6,556 bases of DNA, from the NCBI GenBank assembly GCA_017427625.1, contig JAFRSL010000184.1, positions 1-6,556 of the forward strand. Direction: 5' to 3'. How positions within the stretch are numbered: the stretch's first letter is position 1; every line of letters starts with the position of its first letter. Positions 1 through 6,104 of the stretch are shown here, piece after piece. A program made the position numbers and the translations under genes. The stretch comes from Synergistaceae bacterium. Its GTDB lineage: Bacteria; Synergistota; Synergistia; Synergistales; Aminobacteriaceae. The notes under the pieces were generated by a model. That model was not told where the DNA came from, searched no databases, and was given only the letters and a program-made list of their open reading frames with translations.

Positions 1-64
1 AAAGATTATCACGGATTTCAACAAGCCACAACACAAACTTGACGGAAAGCAGTCGGGCGTGTAA
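1..64 (+). CDS. Possible 3' end of an unidentified gene (partial)
   Basis: Reading from base 2, the plus strand is open for 20 codons and ends in TAA at 62-64 (peptide KIITDFNKPQ followed by HKLDGKQSGV). The codons look ordinary for this genome and the peptide is polar, as protein C-termini often are. The other two plus frames are also fairly open here: frame 1 stops at about base 42 and frame 3 runs to the TAG at 93-95. The coding call therefore rests only on plausibility. Too little is present to name a family. If real, its last codons overlap the tRNA promoter at 39-67. Confidence 0.35.
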   Translation, partial: KIITDFNKPQHKLDGKQSGV

Positions 65-67
65 AAT
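39..67 (+). promoter_or_regulatory. Sigma70-type promoter for the tRNA gene
   Basis: A -35 box TTGACG (39-44) and a -10 box TAAAAT (62-67) are separated by exactly 17 nt, each differing from consensus at one position. Transcription would start at about 73-75, some 12 nt before the mature tRNA 5' end at 86. A terminator follows the tRNA, so this makes a complete single-gene transcription unit. The promoter lies inside the last codons of the possible upstream reading frame. Confidence 0.7.
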
Positions 68-85
68 TTCTCAAGTAATCGAGCC

Positions 86-159
86 GGGCCCATAGCTCAA
101 GTGGTTAGAGCCACCGGCTCATAACCGGAAGGTTCCTGGTTCGAGTCCAGGTGGGCCCA
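86..159 (+). tRNA. tRNA with anticodon CAT; probably tRNA-Ile2 (lysidine type), alternatively elongator tRNA-Met
   Basis: A full cloverleaf can be folded by eye. The acceptor stem GGGCCCA (86-92) pairs with TGGGCCC (152-158), followed by discriminator A159. The D arm is GCTC/GAGC (95-98 with 108-111). The anticodon stem is 113-117 with 125-129, with one A-A mismatch at its outer pair. The anticodon loop is CTCATAA with CAT at 120-122. The T arm is CCTGG/CCAGG around TTCGAGT (135-151). No CCA is encoded; ATG follows directly. A CAT anticodon can be initiator Met, elongator Met or Ile2. The acceptor stem is fully paired from its first base pair, which argues against initiator tRNA. The C4-G69 and C5-G68 pairs and the CUCAUAA loop match known recognition features of tRNA-Ile-lysidine synthetase TilS, favouring Ile2. 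The tRNA call itself is very secure; the isotype is inferred. Confidence 0.95.
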
Positions 160-170
160 TGTCAAGGGAG

Positions 171-202
171 AAAGCTCCTCGATGAAAAGTCGGGGAGTTT
201 TT
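171..202 (+). terminator. Intrinsic terminator of the tRNA gene
   Basis: CTCCTCGA (175-182) pairs with TCGGGGAG (190-197) around a 7-nt loop, eight pairs with one G-T wobble. TTTTT (198-202) follows, and AAA (171-173) lies upstream of the stem. It begins 12 nt after the tRNA 3' end, so it closes that transcript before the next gene. Confidence 0.75.
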
Positions 203-242
203 CCGTACCTCCTAACGATACACTGCCCCCCAAAATCACAAC

Positions 243-254
243 TGGTAATATAAT
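243..254 (+). promoter_or_regulatory. Probable promoter -10 region for the nnrE unit
   Basis: A perfect TATAAT lies at 249-254. An overlapping extended -10 alternative, TGG-TAATAT, lies at 243-251. No good -35 box is seen 16-18 nt upstream, where the DNA is C-rich, so the extended form may matter. The position, about 45 nt before the GTG start and downstream of a terminator, is right for driving the following two genes. Confidence 0.45.
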
Positions 255-267
255 ATTCTAGATTACC
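244..267 (+). repeat. Imperfect 24-bp palindrome over the -10 box, possible operator
   Basis: GGTAAT (244-249) and ATTACC (262-267) are perfect inverted half-sites. Inside them TA (251-252) pairs with TA (259-260), giving 9 of 12 symmetric pairs with the centre. It covers the predicted -10 box, a typical place for a repressor to block RNA polymerase. The core is AT-rich, so a chance match is possible and no regulator is identified. Confidence 0.3.
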
Positions 268-281
268 GAAAATTTTTGACG

Positions 282-287
282 AAGGAG
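282..287 (+). promoter_or_regulatory. Ribosome binding site deciding the GTG start of nnrE
   Basis: AAGGAG lies 10 nt before GTG at 298. No in-frame ATG exists until well inside the conserved domain (residue 57), so this site fixes the GTG as the start. Confidence 0.8.
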
Positions 288-297
288 AGAAATTATA

Positions 298-1014
298 GTG
301 CCCCCAGAGTACGATAACGAACTGGAATATTTCTATGACCCAGACGAATTTCACCGTGAAGTCGTCTACGTCGGAGTAAATTCCCCGGAGGCTTATTCAA
401 GGCAGCAGGCTAGGGATGCCGACAAACGCGCAATCGAAACGTTCGGCATCCCCAGTATCTTGCTCATGGAGAACGCTGCAATCGCCGTTGTCCGCGAGAT
501 GAAAGAGTACGCAGTCTTCGCTATAGTCTGTTCGCCCGGTTCAAACGGCGGAGACGGACTCGCAATCGCACGGCACCTCTGCATAATGGGAAAAGATGTC
601 CGCGTCTACATCATAGGCGACCCAAAGAAAGGCAGCGAGGATTTCCGCACTAACCTCAAAATCATGTCCCGTTTAGCCCCCGAAGTCCTCAATACTATCA
701 ATGACGAAAATTTTGAGGAGTTCGAGAGCGCACTCAAAGGCTGTGAGGCTTGCATCGACGCTATATTCGGTACTGGCCTCAACAGACCCGTCGATGGCAT
801 CTTCAAACGCGCAATCGAGGCCATGAACTCCCTAGCTTCCCACATCGTAGCCGTCGATATTCCCTCAGGGCTTGACTGCGATACAGGCGATGAACTTGGC
901 GTTGCGGTGAGAGTAGCTAGAACTGTTACCTTCCACCGCATGAAGAAGGGATTGGACATTTCCCCGCAGTTCGGAGGAGATGTTACGGTTTCATACATAG
1001 GCATTCCAAATTAA
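298..1014 (+). CDS. nnrE: NAD(P)H-hydrate epimerase, stand-alone YjeF N-terminal domain protein
   Basis: This protein interconverts the R and S forms of damaged, hydrated NAD(P)H so that the S form can be dehydrated back to NAD(P)H by the partner kinase-like enzyme NnrD. It acts in the cytoplasm. YjeF_N signatures run in order through the 238 residues: RQQARDADKRA (35-45), PGSNGGDGLAIARHL (80-94, the glycine-rich NGGDG loop), DAIFGTGLNRPVDG (154-167), VAVDIPSGLDCDTG (184-197) with the presumed catalytic Asp187, and the C-terminal TVTF...MKKGL and GDVTV segments. Residues 1-32 form an acidic, aromatic extension before the domain. In many bacteria this domain is fused to NnrD in a protein of about 500 residues. 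Here the frame stops right after the epimerase domain and NnrD is not in the window. The start is GTG with a good ribosome binding site. The next gene begins 15 nt downstream. Confidence 0.92.
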   Translation: MPPEYDNELEYFYDPDEFHREVVYVGVNSPEAYSRQQARDADKRAIETFGIPSILLMENAAIAVVREMKEYAVFAIVCSPGSNGGDGLAIARHLCIMGKDVRVYIIGDPKKGSEDFRTNLKIMSRLAPEVLNTINDENFEEFESALKGCEACIDAIFGTGLNRPVDGIFKRAIEAMNSLASHIVAVDIPSGLDCDTGDELGVAVRVARTVTFHRMKKGLDISPQFGGDVTVSYIGIPN

Positions 1015-1020
1015 GGAGGA
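1013..1020 (+). promoter_or_regulatory. Strong ribosome binding site overlapping the nnrE stop codon
   Basis: AAGGAGGA is a near-perfect Shine-Dalgarno sequence 9 nt before ATG at 1030. Its first two bases are the last two of the nnrE TAA. This supports the ATG start and suggests that ribosomes finishing nnrE can reload on the next gene. Confidence 0.85.
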
Positions 1021-1029
1021 GTATTTTTC

Positions 1030-3735
1030 ATGAAACGTTTTGTGGCGGGAATCTTCCTGCTTATGGCAATGTGCAGCGTCTCATGGGGCGCGGAATATGA
1101 CCCCTACAACCTGCACTTCTGGTACACCAGCCCCGATTACGAGGCTCAGGTCTACGGCCGCTATGGCAACACGGACTACAACTTCTTCTACCAGCTCAGA
1201 GACGTTACAGGAGCTTCACGGAGAGAACAGGTCGCAGGGCCTCAGTGGTTCGCAACAGTCTACGAGAATTACTACTACGGCATACGTAGCGCACGTTACG
1301 GAGTCACTACGGACGAATACTACCCCGGCATCTACCGCAGAACTATGGGCGGCGAGATTCCTGACATTACTATTCAGACTGTCGGGGATCTCATTGACGG
1401 TTTCAACTTCGTTTTTGCCGAAGAACCTCAGCCTTACGCCTCAGCTTGGAGACGCTACGTTAACCGCGAGGTCTATGACGTATACCCAGACCCCGTTGAG
1501 AGCCTATGCCTCGTAATCACGAACGGTCAGGGCGAGTTCAACATCGACTTCGGGAACCCCTATGCGCGTCATTTCCCTTTCTGGTGGGACTTCAACACTG
1601 CCGGGTCAACAAGAGCTACGACGAAATGGTGGCTTCAGACCTTCGACTGGCGAAACGAAACTTACCCGACCTCAGAGCCCATCGCCTACATCTACAGTTC
1701 ACCGGATGTTTACGTCCGCAACAACTCAACTGGAAGGTATGAGAAGGGCTACAAGGTTGCGGCTTCCGGCGACGCTCAGATCATCACGGAGAATGGGGCA
1801 TGGCTCTACACGATTTCGGGCGACGAGATTTACACATCAGCTGACGTTCTCACATGGTCGGTAAATGCAAGCAGGGATAAAGTCTTCAATGCTTCGGGCG
1901 ATTTGGTCTACACAATTGAGACTGACACTGCCGGCGACATGTTCATCTGCGAAATCCGAAACATCAACGAGTCAATAACCTTCTCGGACTTCGACGGCGA
2001 CTACACGATGACCGTCAACCCTTCAGCAGAGCAGCCCATATCATCAGGAAGCTCACTCAGCGCAAACATTCGCGTGAGGGGCGTAACTCCGTCATTGTAC
2101 GGGAGCAGTCTGGGATACATCACGTTCAGGCAGAGAGGCACATTCGCGCAGGGATACTCGAATTACCGCGAGTTCACATCAATCCCGTTCGTGGTCGCAA
2201 ATGTTGCTGACGGTAACGCTTCGGTCAACCCGTTGCTTTTCGACATGATTGTTACGGACAGCAATGACAACGTTGTGAACCGAATCAAATTCACGTGGGA
2301 TGCTCAGAGCGACAAGCTGGACCAGGATTTGGGGACGTTCTTCATGATTGGCTCAAGGGATGTTACGTACCAGCTTGAGACACGCATCACGAACAGGACA
2401 GGGACGCGATACGAGCTTTACCGCTACGACATGATGGGCTCGAGGAACAGCAATCCTAGCTACAGGGACAATCACAGCAGCATAATGCCCGATTACTGGA
2501 AGTATGACCTCACGCCGGACATGTACGGGACGCTTCCTGATACGTTCTTGCTTGACGCGCACAGCCAGATTGCGCCGGGACTCGTTACTGTCTACAAGAA
2601 GAACATAGGCGAGGGTTACAGGACAATCAACACCGGCAATGACACGGCAGAATCTTTCCGTCTGACAGAATATGCTGACAGCGCGCCCAAGAATCTCCGT
2701 CTCAATTACAGGCGGATAGGCGGAATGACCCCGATTGAGGGCGGGAACCATACACCTGAGAGCGGCGTTAATGTCCGTGAGTTCGTGATGGATTTTGCTG
2801 ACGTTGCGAACAATGACGATGAGACAGCTCTGGAACTTTTCAGGCTCACTGGGAAATACCCGGCCATGATAGGGCGCGGGCCTCTGATTTCGATGTCGAG
2901 GATAACGGGTTCGGATTACGGTGATGATGCAGAGCCTGCGGAAGTTTCACCGGTCTACATAAACTCGTCAGCAATCGGCGCGTTCAAAATCACGAAGGCT
3001 GTCCCTGAAGGTCTTGTGAGACTGGTCTCTGAGGACACCGGAAGTGAGGACACAGGCGACGATACTCCTGATACTCCCGATACTCCTGAGACCCCAACGT
3101 CAGGAGATGCCGCAGAGTTCAGGATGTCGGAAGTGATATACACGAGCCTTGATATTCCGCTTCAGCCAATCGCAGTGAGGATGAGGATACCGAGACAGAA
3201 CCAGCTCATCGTGAACCGCTGGAACGAGATGGACAATGCCTCAAACTCTCTGGAACTGTTCAACATCTTCGCGCGATACGGGACAGTGCTTGTGCGTTCG
3301 GAGTCAACGGGCGAGAGAGATGCTGACCTATTCTACGCCATCAACAACAAGGGCAGCGATTTGGGAGTGAGTGCGTCTGACTGCGTTAGGGCATTCCTCT
3401 ACGATGATGCGCTGTATCTGGACTTCATCGTGGTCATGGCCGACGGAAAGAGCAGGAATGCGGGACGTACAGCATACGTTGAGATATTCGAGGACGACAG
3501 CGTTCCCTACATTCTCATCGGGGACGGCACAGAGGACGGTAAATGGGACCTGACGTTCTATGTTGGCGCGGCTACGGGAGGAAACTCGAACAGCAACGGA
3601 GGCACCTCACAGCCAGTAACTTCGGGCGACAACAACGCACCCAGCACAACCGGCTCATCTGGAGGCGGCGGCTGTAACAGTCTCGGAATTATGCTCGGAG
3701 TTGCTCTTGCAGTAACAATGATGAAGAAGAAGTAA
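1030..3735 (+). CDS. Large exported surface protein with Synergist-CTERM sorting tail, function unknown
   Basis: The 901 residues begin with a Sec signal peptide: MKR, a hydrophobic core (residues 4-17) and a likely cleavage after Gly20 or Ala21. The mature N-terminal part (about 22-240) is rich in Tyr, Trp and Phe. The middle (about 240-660) reads as alternating polar and hydrophobic strands, suggesting beta-sandwich modules, but I recognise no named domain. An acidic, Pro-rich linker (about 666-693, with EDTG and DTP repeats) separates a second globular region (about 694-850) containing FIVVMADGKS and DGKWDLTFYVG. A Ser/Gly/Asn/Thr linker then leads to GGGGC (878-882), a short hydrophobic helix (885-898) and KKK. 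That tail matches the Synergist-CTERM signal described for Synergistota, thought to direct processing and surface anchoring. Cys15 is not in a proper lipobox (Met precedes it), so this is not a standard lipoprotein. Probably co-transcribed with nnrE. Ligand or structural role is unknown. Confidence 0.88.
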   Translation: MKRFVAGIFLLMAMCSVSWGAEYDPYNLHFWYTSPDYEAQVYGRYGNTDYNFFYQLRDVTGASRREQVAGPQWFATVYENYYYGIRSARYGVTTDEYYPGIYRRTMGGEIPDITIQTVGDLIDGFNFVFAEEPQPYASAWRRYVNREVYDVYPDPVESLCLVITNGQGEFNIDFGNPYARHFPFWWDFNTAGSTRATTKWWLQTFDWRNETYPTSEPIAYIYSSPDVYVRNNSTGRYEKGYKVAASGDAQIITENGAWLYTISGDEIYTSADVLTWSVNASRDKVFNASGDLVYTIETDTAGDMFICEIRNINESITFSDFDGDYTMTVNPSAEQPISSGSSLSANIRVRGVTPSLYGSSLGYITFRQRGTFAQGYSNYREFTSIPFVVANVADGNASVNPLLFDMIVTDSNDNVVNRIKFTWDAQSDKLDQDLGTFFMIGSRDVTYQLETRITNRTGTRYELYRYDMMGSRNSNPSYRDNHSSIMPDYWKYDLTPDMYGTLPDTFLLDAHSQIAPGLVTVYKKNIGEGYRTINTGNDTAESFRLTEYADSAPKNLRLNYRRIGGMTPIEGGNHTPESGVNVREFVMDFADVANNDDETALELFRLTGKYPAMIGRGPLISMSRITGSDYGDDAEPAEVSPVYINSSAIGAFKITKAVPEGLVRLVSEDTGSEDTGDDTPDTPDTPETPTSGDAAEFRMSEVIYTSLDIPLQPIAVRMRIPRQNQLIVNRWNEMDNASNSLELFNIFARYGTVLVRSESTGERDADLFYAINNKGSDLGVSASDCVRAFLYDDALYLDFIVVMADGKSRNAGRTAYVEIFEDDSVPYILIGDGTEDGKWDLTFYVGAATGGNSNSNGGTSQPVTSGDNNAPSTTGSSGGGGCNSLGIMLGVALAVTMMKKK
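3028..3057 (+). repeat. Two tandem imperfect 15-nt repeats encoding SEDTG
   Basis: TCTGAGGACACCGGA (3028-3042) and AGTGAGGACACAGGC (3043-3057) each encode Ser-Glu-Asp-Thr-Gly. They form the first half of the acidic linker in the surface protein. Most differences are synonymous, which suggests an old duplication kept for its peptide. Confidence 0.7.
3061..3096 (+). repeat. Four tandem 9-nt repeats encoding (D/E)TP
   Basis: GATACTCCT, GATACTCCC, GATACTCCT and a diverged GAGACCCCA follow in tandem, encoding DTP-DTP-DTP-ETP from residue 678. This is an extended, acidic interdomain spacer. Because the first three units are nearly identical at DNA level, copy number could change by slippage in 9-nt steps without shifting the frame. 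Confidence 0.85.
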
Positions 3736-3741
3736 GAATTT

Positions 3742-3777
3742 ATCCCCCTTGTCGAAAATGGCAGGGGGGATTTTTTT
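3742..3777 (+). terminator. Strong intrinsic terminator after the surface-protein gene
   Basis: Bases 3742-3753 pair with 3760-3771 in a 12-pair stem (ATCCCCC against GGGGGAT, then TTGTC against GGCAG with two G-T wobbles). The loop is the six bases GAAAAT, and a seven-base T-run (3771-3777) follows. It begins 6 nt after the TAA at 3733-3735. On the opposite strand the hairpin follows the lysC stop, but the trailing sequence (ATAAATTCTT) is a weak U-tract, so it would be a poorer terminator in that direction. Confidence 0.88.
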
Positions 3778-5086
3778 ATGCTACGAAAGCGTTGTAGATT
3801 GCTTTAACTGCGCGTTCAAAGTCCTCGTTAAGAACGCCCACGATGATATTCAGCTCACTTGCACCCTGATCTATCATTCGGACGTTGATTCTAGCGTCAG
3901 CCAATGCCTGAAAGATTTTAGCGGCTGTACCAGTCTGGGACTTCATGCTACGTCCAACAACAGCAATGAGCGCGATACCAGGCTCGACTTCGACCGACTC
4001 AGGCTCAACGAACTTCACGATTCGCCTCAACACGTCCTGCTCATGCTCAATGAAAGCCGACTCTTTAACGACCACAGTCATCGTGTCAATCCCTGAAGGC
4101 AGATGCTCAAGCGGAATGTTATTCTCCTCGAAGCACTGTGCGACCTTCCTGTAGAAATCGGGCTGTGAGTGCATGAGGTCTTTAGCGATTATGATTGAGC
4201 AGAAATCTTTGCGTCCAGCTATTCCTGTTATCGTGTACTGTGAACGCCTTGCAGTGTTCTCGACGATCCAAGTCCCCGAATCCTGCGGTGAGTTAGTGTT
4301 GCGAATGTTGATGGGGATGCCTGCGCTTTTGACGGGGAATATAGCGTCCTCGTGCATAACGCTTGCGCCCATGTATGCAAGTTCACGAAGCTCACGGTAG
4401 GTTATGCTGTCGATGCGGGCAGGTGAAGTTATGATTCGCGGGTCAGCCATGAGGAGTCCCGAAACGTCCGTCCAGTTCTCATATACTGCCGCCCTGCAAG
4501 CCCTCGCAACAATCGAGCCGGTAATATCGCTTCCTCCTCTTGAGAAAGTCCTGACCTTGCCGTCATGGCCCATTCCATAGAAGCCCGGTATGACTGCGCT
4601 TTCTGACTGTTCGAGCCTTGCTGAGAGAGCCGGGTAAGTCTTCGAGCCGTCAAAGTTCCCCGCCTCGTCAAAGAATATGACCTCAGCCGTGTCAATGAAC
4701 TCGTAGCCCAAGAATGCTGACATGATGAGGCCGTTGAGAAATTCCCCGCGAGAGGCAGTGTAGTCTCTTTCCGGCGAATGCTGTAGCTTATCCTCAATTT
4801 CGTCAAAGGCTTCCGACAGCGACAACCCCAGTCCCAAGCCCTGAATGATCTCGTTGTACCTGTCCTTGACCGCGAGGAATGGCTCGTAGAAGTTCTGGCC
4901 TTTCGAGGCAAGTTCGTAGCACTCGTAGAGGAGGTCAGTGATCTTTGTGTCAGATGATGAACGTTTTCCCGGTGCTGACGGAACGACGTACACCCTTGAG
5001 TCATCGGCGTGAATTATGTCCGCAACCTTCCTGAACTGTCCGGCATCAGCGAGGGAGCTTCCTCCGAATTTAACGACCTTCTTCAT
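3776..5086 (-). CDS. lysC: Aspartate kinase with C-terminal ACT domains
   Basis: This enzyme phosphorylates L-aspartate with ATP, the first step towards threonine, methionine, lysine and diaminopimelate. The 436 residues contain the amino-acid kinase signatures KFGGSS (6-11), SAPGKR (37-42), DTKITDLL (46-53), SRGEF (112-116), FSRGGSD (181-187), TDVSGLLMADPRI (206-218) and ELAYMGASVMHEDA (235-248). The regulatory part carries two ACT-type segments, about 286-345 and 370-434. The second contains the effector-site-like AAKIFQALADARINVRMI and SELNIIVGV. Length and the SAPGKR-DTKITDLL region resemble the monofunctional clostridial/YclM type more than the E. coli bifunctional kinases. Inhibition by threonine and/or lysine is likely, but which cannot be told by eye. 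Its ATG overlaps the hom stop as ATGA and only a weak GAG is seen upstream, so translation is probably coupled to hom. Confidence 0.95.
   Translation of the reverse strand: MKKVVKFGGSSLADAGQFRKVADIIHADDSRVYVVPSAPGKRSSSDTKITDLLYECYELASKGQNFYEPFLAVKDRYNEIIQGLGLGLSLSEAFDEIEDKLQHSPERDYTASRGEFLNGLIMSAFLGYEFIDTAEVIFFDEAGNFDGSKTYPALSARLEQSESAVIPGFYGMGHDGKVRTFSRGGSDITGSIVARACRAAVYENWTDVSGLLMADPRIITSPARIDSITYRELRELAYMGASVMHEDAIFPVKSAGIPINIRNTNSPQDSGTWIVENTARRSQYTITGIAGRKDFCSIIIAKDLMHSQPDFYRKVAQCFEENNIPLEHLPSGIDTMTVVVKESAFIEHEQDVLRRIVKFVEPESVEVEPGIALIAVVGRSMKSQTGTAAKIFQALADARINVRMIDQGASELNIIVGVLNEDFERAVKAIYNAFVA
5083..5086 (-). other. ATGA stop/start overlap coupling hom and lysC
   Basis: On the minus strand ATGA holds both the lysC ATG (5086-5084) and the hom TGA (5085-5083). 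The sequence just upstream, TTCCGAGTGCT, has only a weak Shine-Dalgarno match. Together these point to termination-reinitiation as the main way lysC is translated. Confidence 0.8.
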
Positions 5087-6102
5087 AGCACTCGGAACTT
5101 TTGGCCTTCAGGCTTTGACGGGGCACTTACGTTTCCTACAGGCTGAATGTCCGCGAACCCTGTGTGAATGTTATGACCCTGATTCTTCGCGCACTCTATG
5201 ACGTCCGAGACTACTGCGCTTGCTGTCGGCAATTTCCCCGCGCCACGACCGTAGAACATCACGTTGTCGACCATGTTTCCCGTAACCATGACGCCGTTGA
5301 AGACATCGTTGACCGCGTAAAGTGGGCTTGACTTCGGGACAAGATAGGGAGCGACGACAACCGACGGCCCTTCAGCCTCGTATACGCCGAGAAGTTTTAT
5401 CGCCATACCCTGAGCCTCAGCGTCCGCAATATCCTGCTGAGTTACGCCCGTGATGCCCTCACACGAGACCTGTTCATACGAGAATTTCTTACCAGAGACG
5501 AGCGATGCAAGGATAGCGATTTTCCGTGCAGTGTCATGGCCTTCAACGTCAGCGGCTGGATTGCGTTCCGCGAAACCGTTGGCCTGCGCTTCCTTTAGGG
5601 CGGAATCGAAATCCTTTCCGGCTTTCATGTTTGTGAGAATGTAGTTGCAAGTCCCGTTGAGTATACCAGCAATCCTTGAGACTTTCTCATGGCCGAATGC
5701 CTCTCTTATCGTCCGAAGAAGTGGTATTCCTCCGCCTACGCTTGCCTCGAAGAGATACGAGCAGTTGTGCTCCCTTGCAATTGCGCTGAGTTCGACACCG
5801 TGAGCGTCAACGAGTTCCTTGTTGGAAGTGCAGACGGAGATACCGCGTTCGAGAGCGAGATGAGTGTAGGTGTAAGCAGGTTCTTTGCCGCCCATAGTCT
5901 CGCAGACGATCTTGATGTCGGGGTCATTGACGATGGTGTTGATGTCATGGACGACTCCGGGAATGTCCTCACGAATGTCGAGAATGTATTTCACGTGAAC
6001 ATTGTCGCCGAGAGTTTTCCTGATTTCGGCCTGATTGTTTGAGATTACGTCAGCAACGCCGCTTCCTACTGTTCCGAATCCGAATATTGCGATGTTTATC
6101 AT
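5083..6102 (-). CDS. hom: Homoserine dehydrogenase, short form without ACT domain
   Basis: This enzyme reduces aspartate semialdehyde to homoserine with NAD(P)H, committing carbon to threonine and methionine. The 339 residues begin with a Rossmann motif GFGTVGSG (8-15). The family signatures follow: TSNKELV (92-98) with Lys95, FEASVGGGIPLL (118-129), GILNGTCNYILT (146-157) and NPAADVEGHDTARKIAIL (181-198). Asp190 and Lys194 correspond to the catalytic pair known from the yeast enzyme. The protein ends shortly after the catalytic part. Many bacterial Hom proteins are about 430 residues because they carry a C-terminal ACT domain, which is absent here. Threonine feedback, if any, may therefore act on the kinase. 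The ATG lies 2 nt after the asd stop, with a modest GAGG (6113-6116) 10 nt upstream. Confidence 0.95.
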   Translation of the reverse strand: MINIAIFGFGTVGSGVADVISNNQAEIRKTLGDNVHVKYILDIREDIPGVVHDINTIVNDPDIKIVCETMGGKEPAYTYTHLALERGISVCTSNKELVDAHGVELSAIAREHNCSYLFEASVGGGIPLLRTIREAFGHEKVSRIAGILNGTCNYILTNMKAGKDFDSALKEAQANGFAERNPAADVEGHDTARKIAILASLVSGKKFSYEQVSCEGITGVTQQDIADAEAQGMAIKLLGVYEAEGPSVVVAPYLVPKSSPLYAVNDVFNGVMVTGNMVDNVMFYGRGAGKLPTASAVVSDVIECAKNQGHNIHTGFADIQPVGNVSAPSKPEGQKFRVL

Positions 6103-6104
6103 GA

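Noticed and set aside
276..281. Second TTGACG resembling a -35 box
   Set aside because: A matching -10 would fall inside the nnrE coding sequence after the start, and none is seen there. It lies directly against the ribosome binding site.
97..354. Minus-strand 85-codon frame whose end reads HLDSNQEPSGYEPVALT
   Set aside because: This peptide is the familiar artefact of translating the reverse complement of a CAT-anticodon tRNA gene. It also crosses the terminator, promoter and nnrE start.
606..1004. 132-codon minus-strand open frame inside nnrE
   Set aside because: It is antisense to clearly conserved YjeF_N motifs, has no recognisable domain and arises from the codon bias of the real gene.
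1063..1077. Possible lipobox around Cys15 of the surface protein (LMAMC)
   Set aside because: The residue before Cys is Met, not Gly/Ala/Ser, and a better signal peptidase I site follows at residues 20-21.
1040..1516. 158-codon plus-strand frame inside the surface-protein gene
   Set aside because: Out of frame with the signal-peptide-bearing gene, low complexity in Thr/Ser/Arg, and no ribosome binding site of its own.
3749..4096. 115-codon plus-strand frame opposite the lysC 3' end
   Set aside because: It starts inside the terminator hairpin and is antisense to the ACT domains.
4429..5004. 191-codon minus-strand frame inside lysC
   Set aside because: Shifted relative to the highly conserved kinase frame; its Ser/Thr/Arg-rich composition is typical of a shadow frame.
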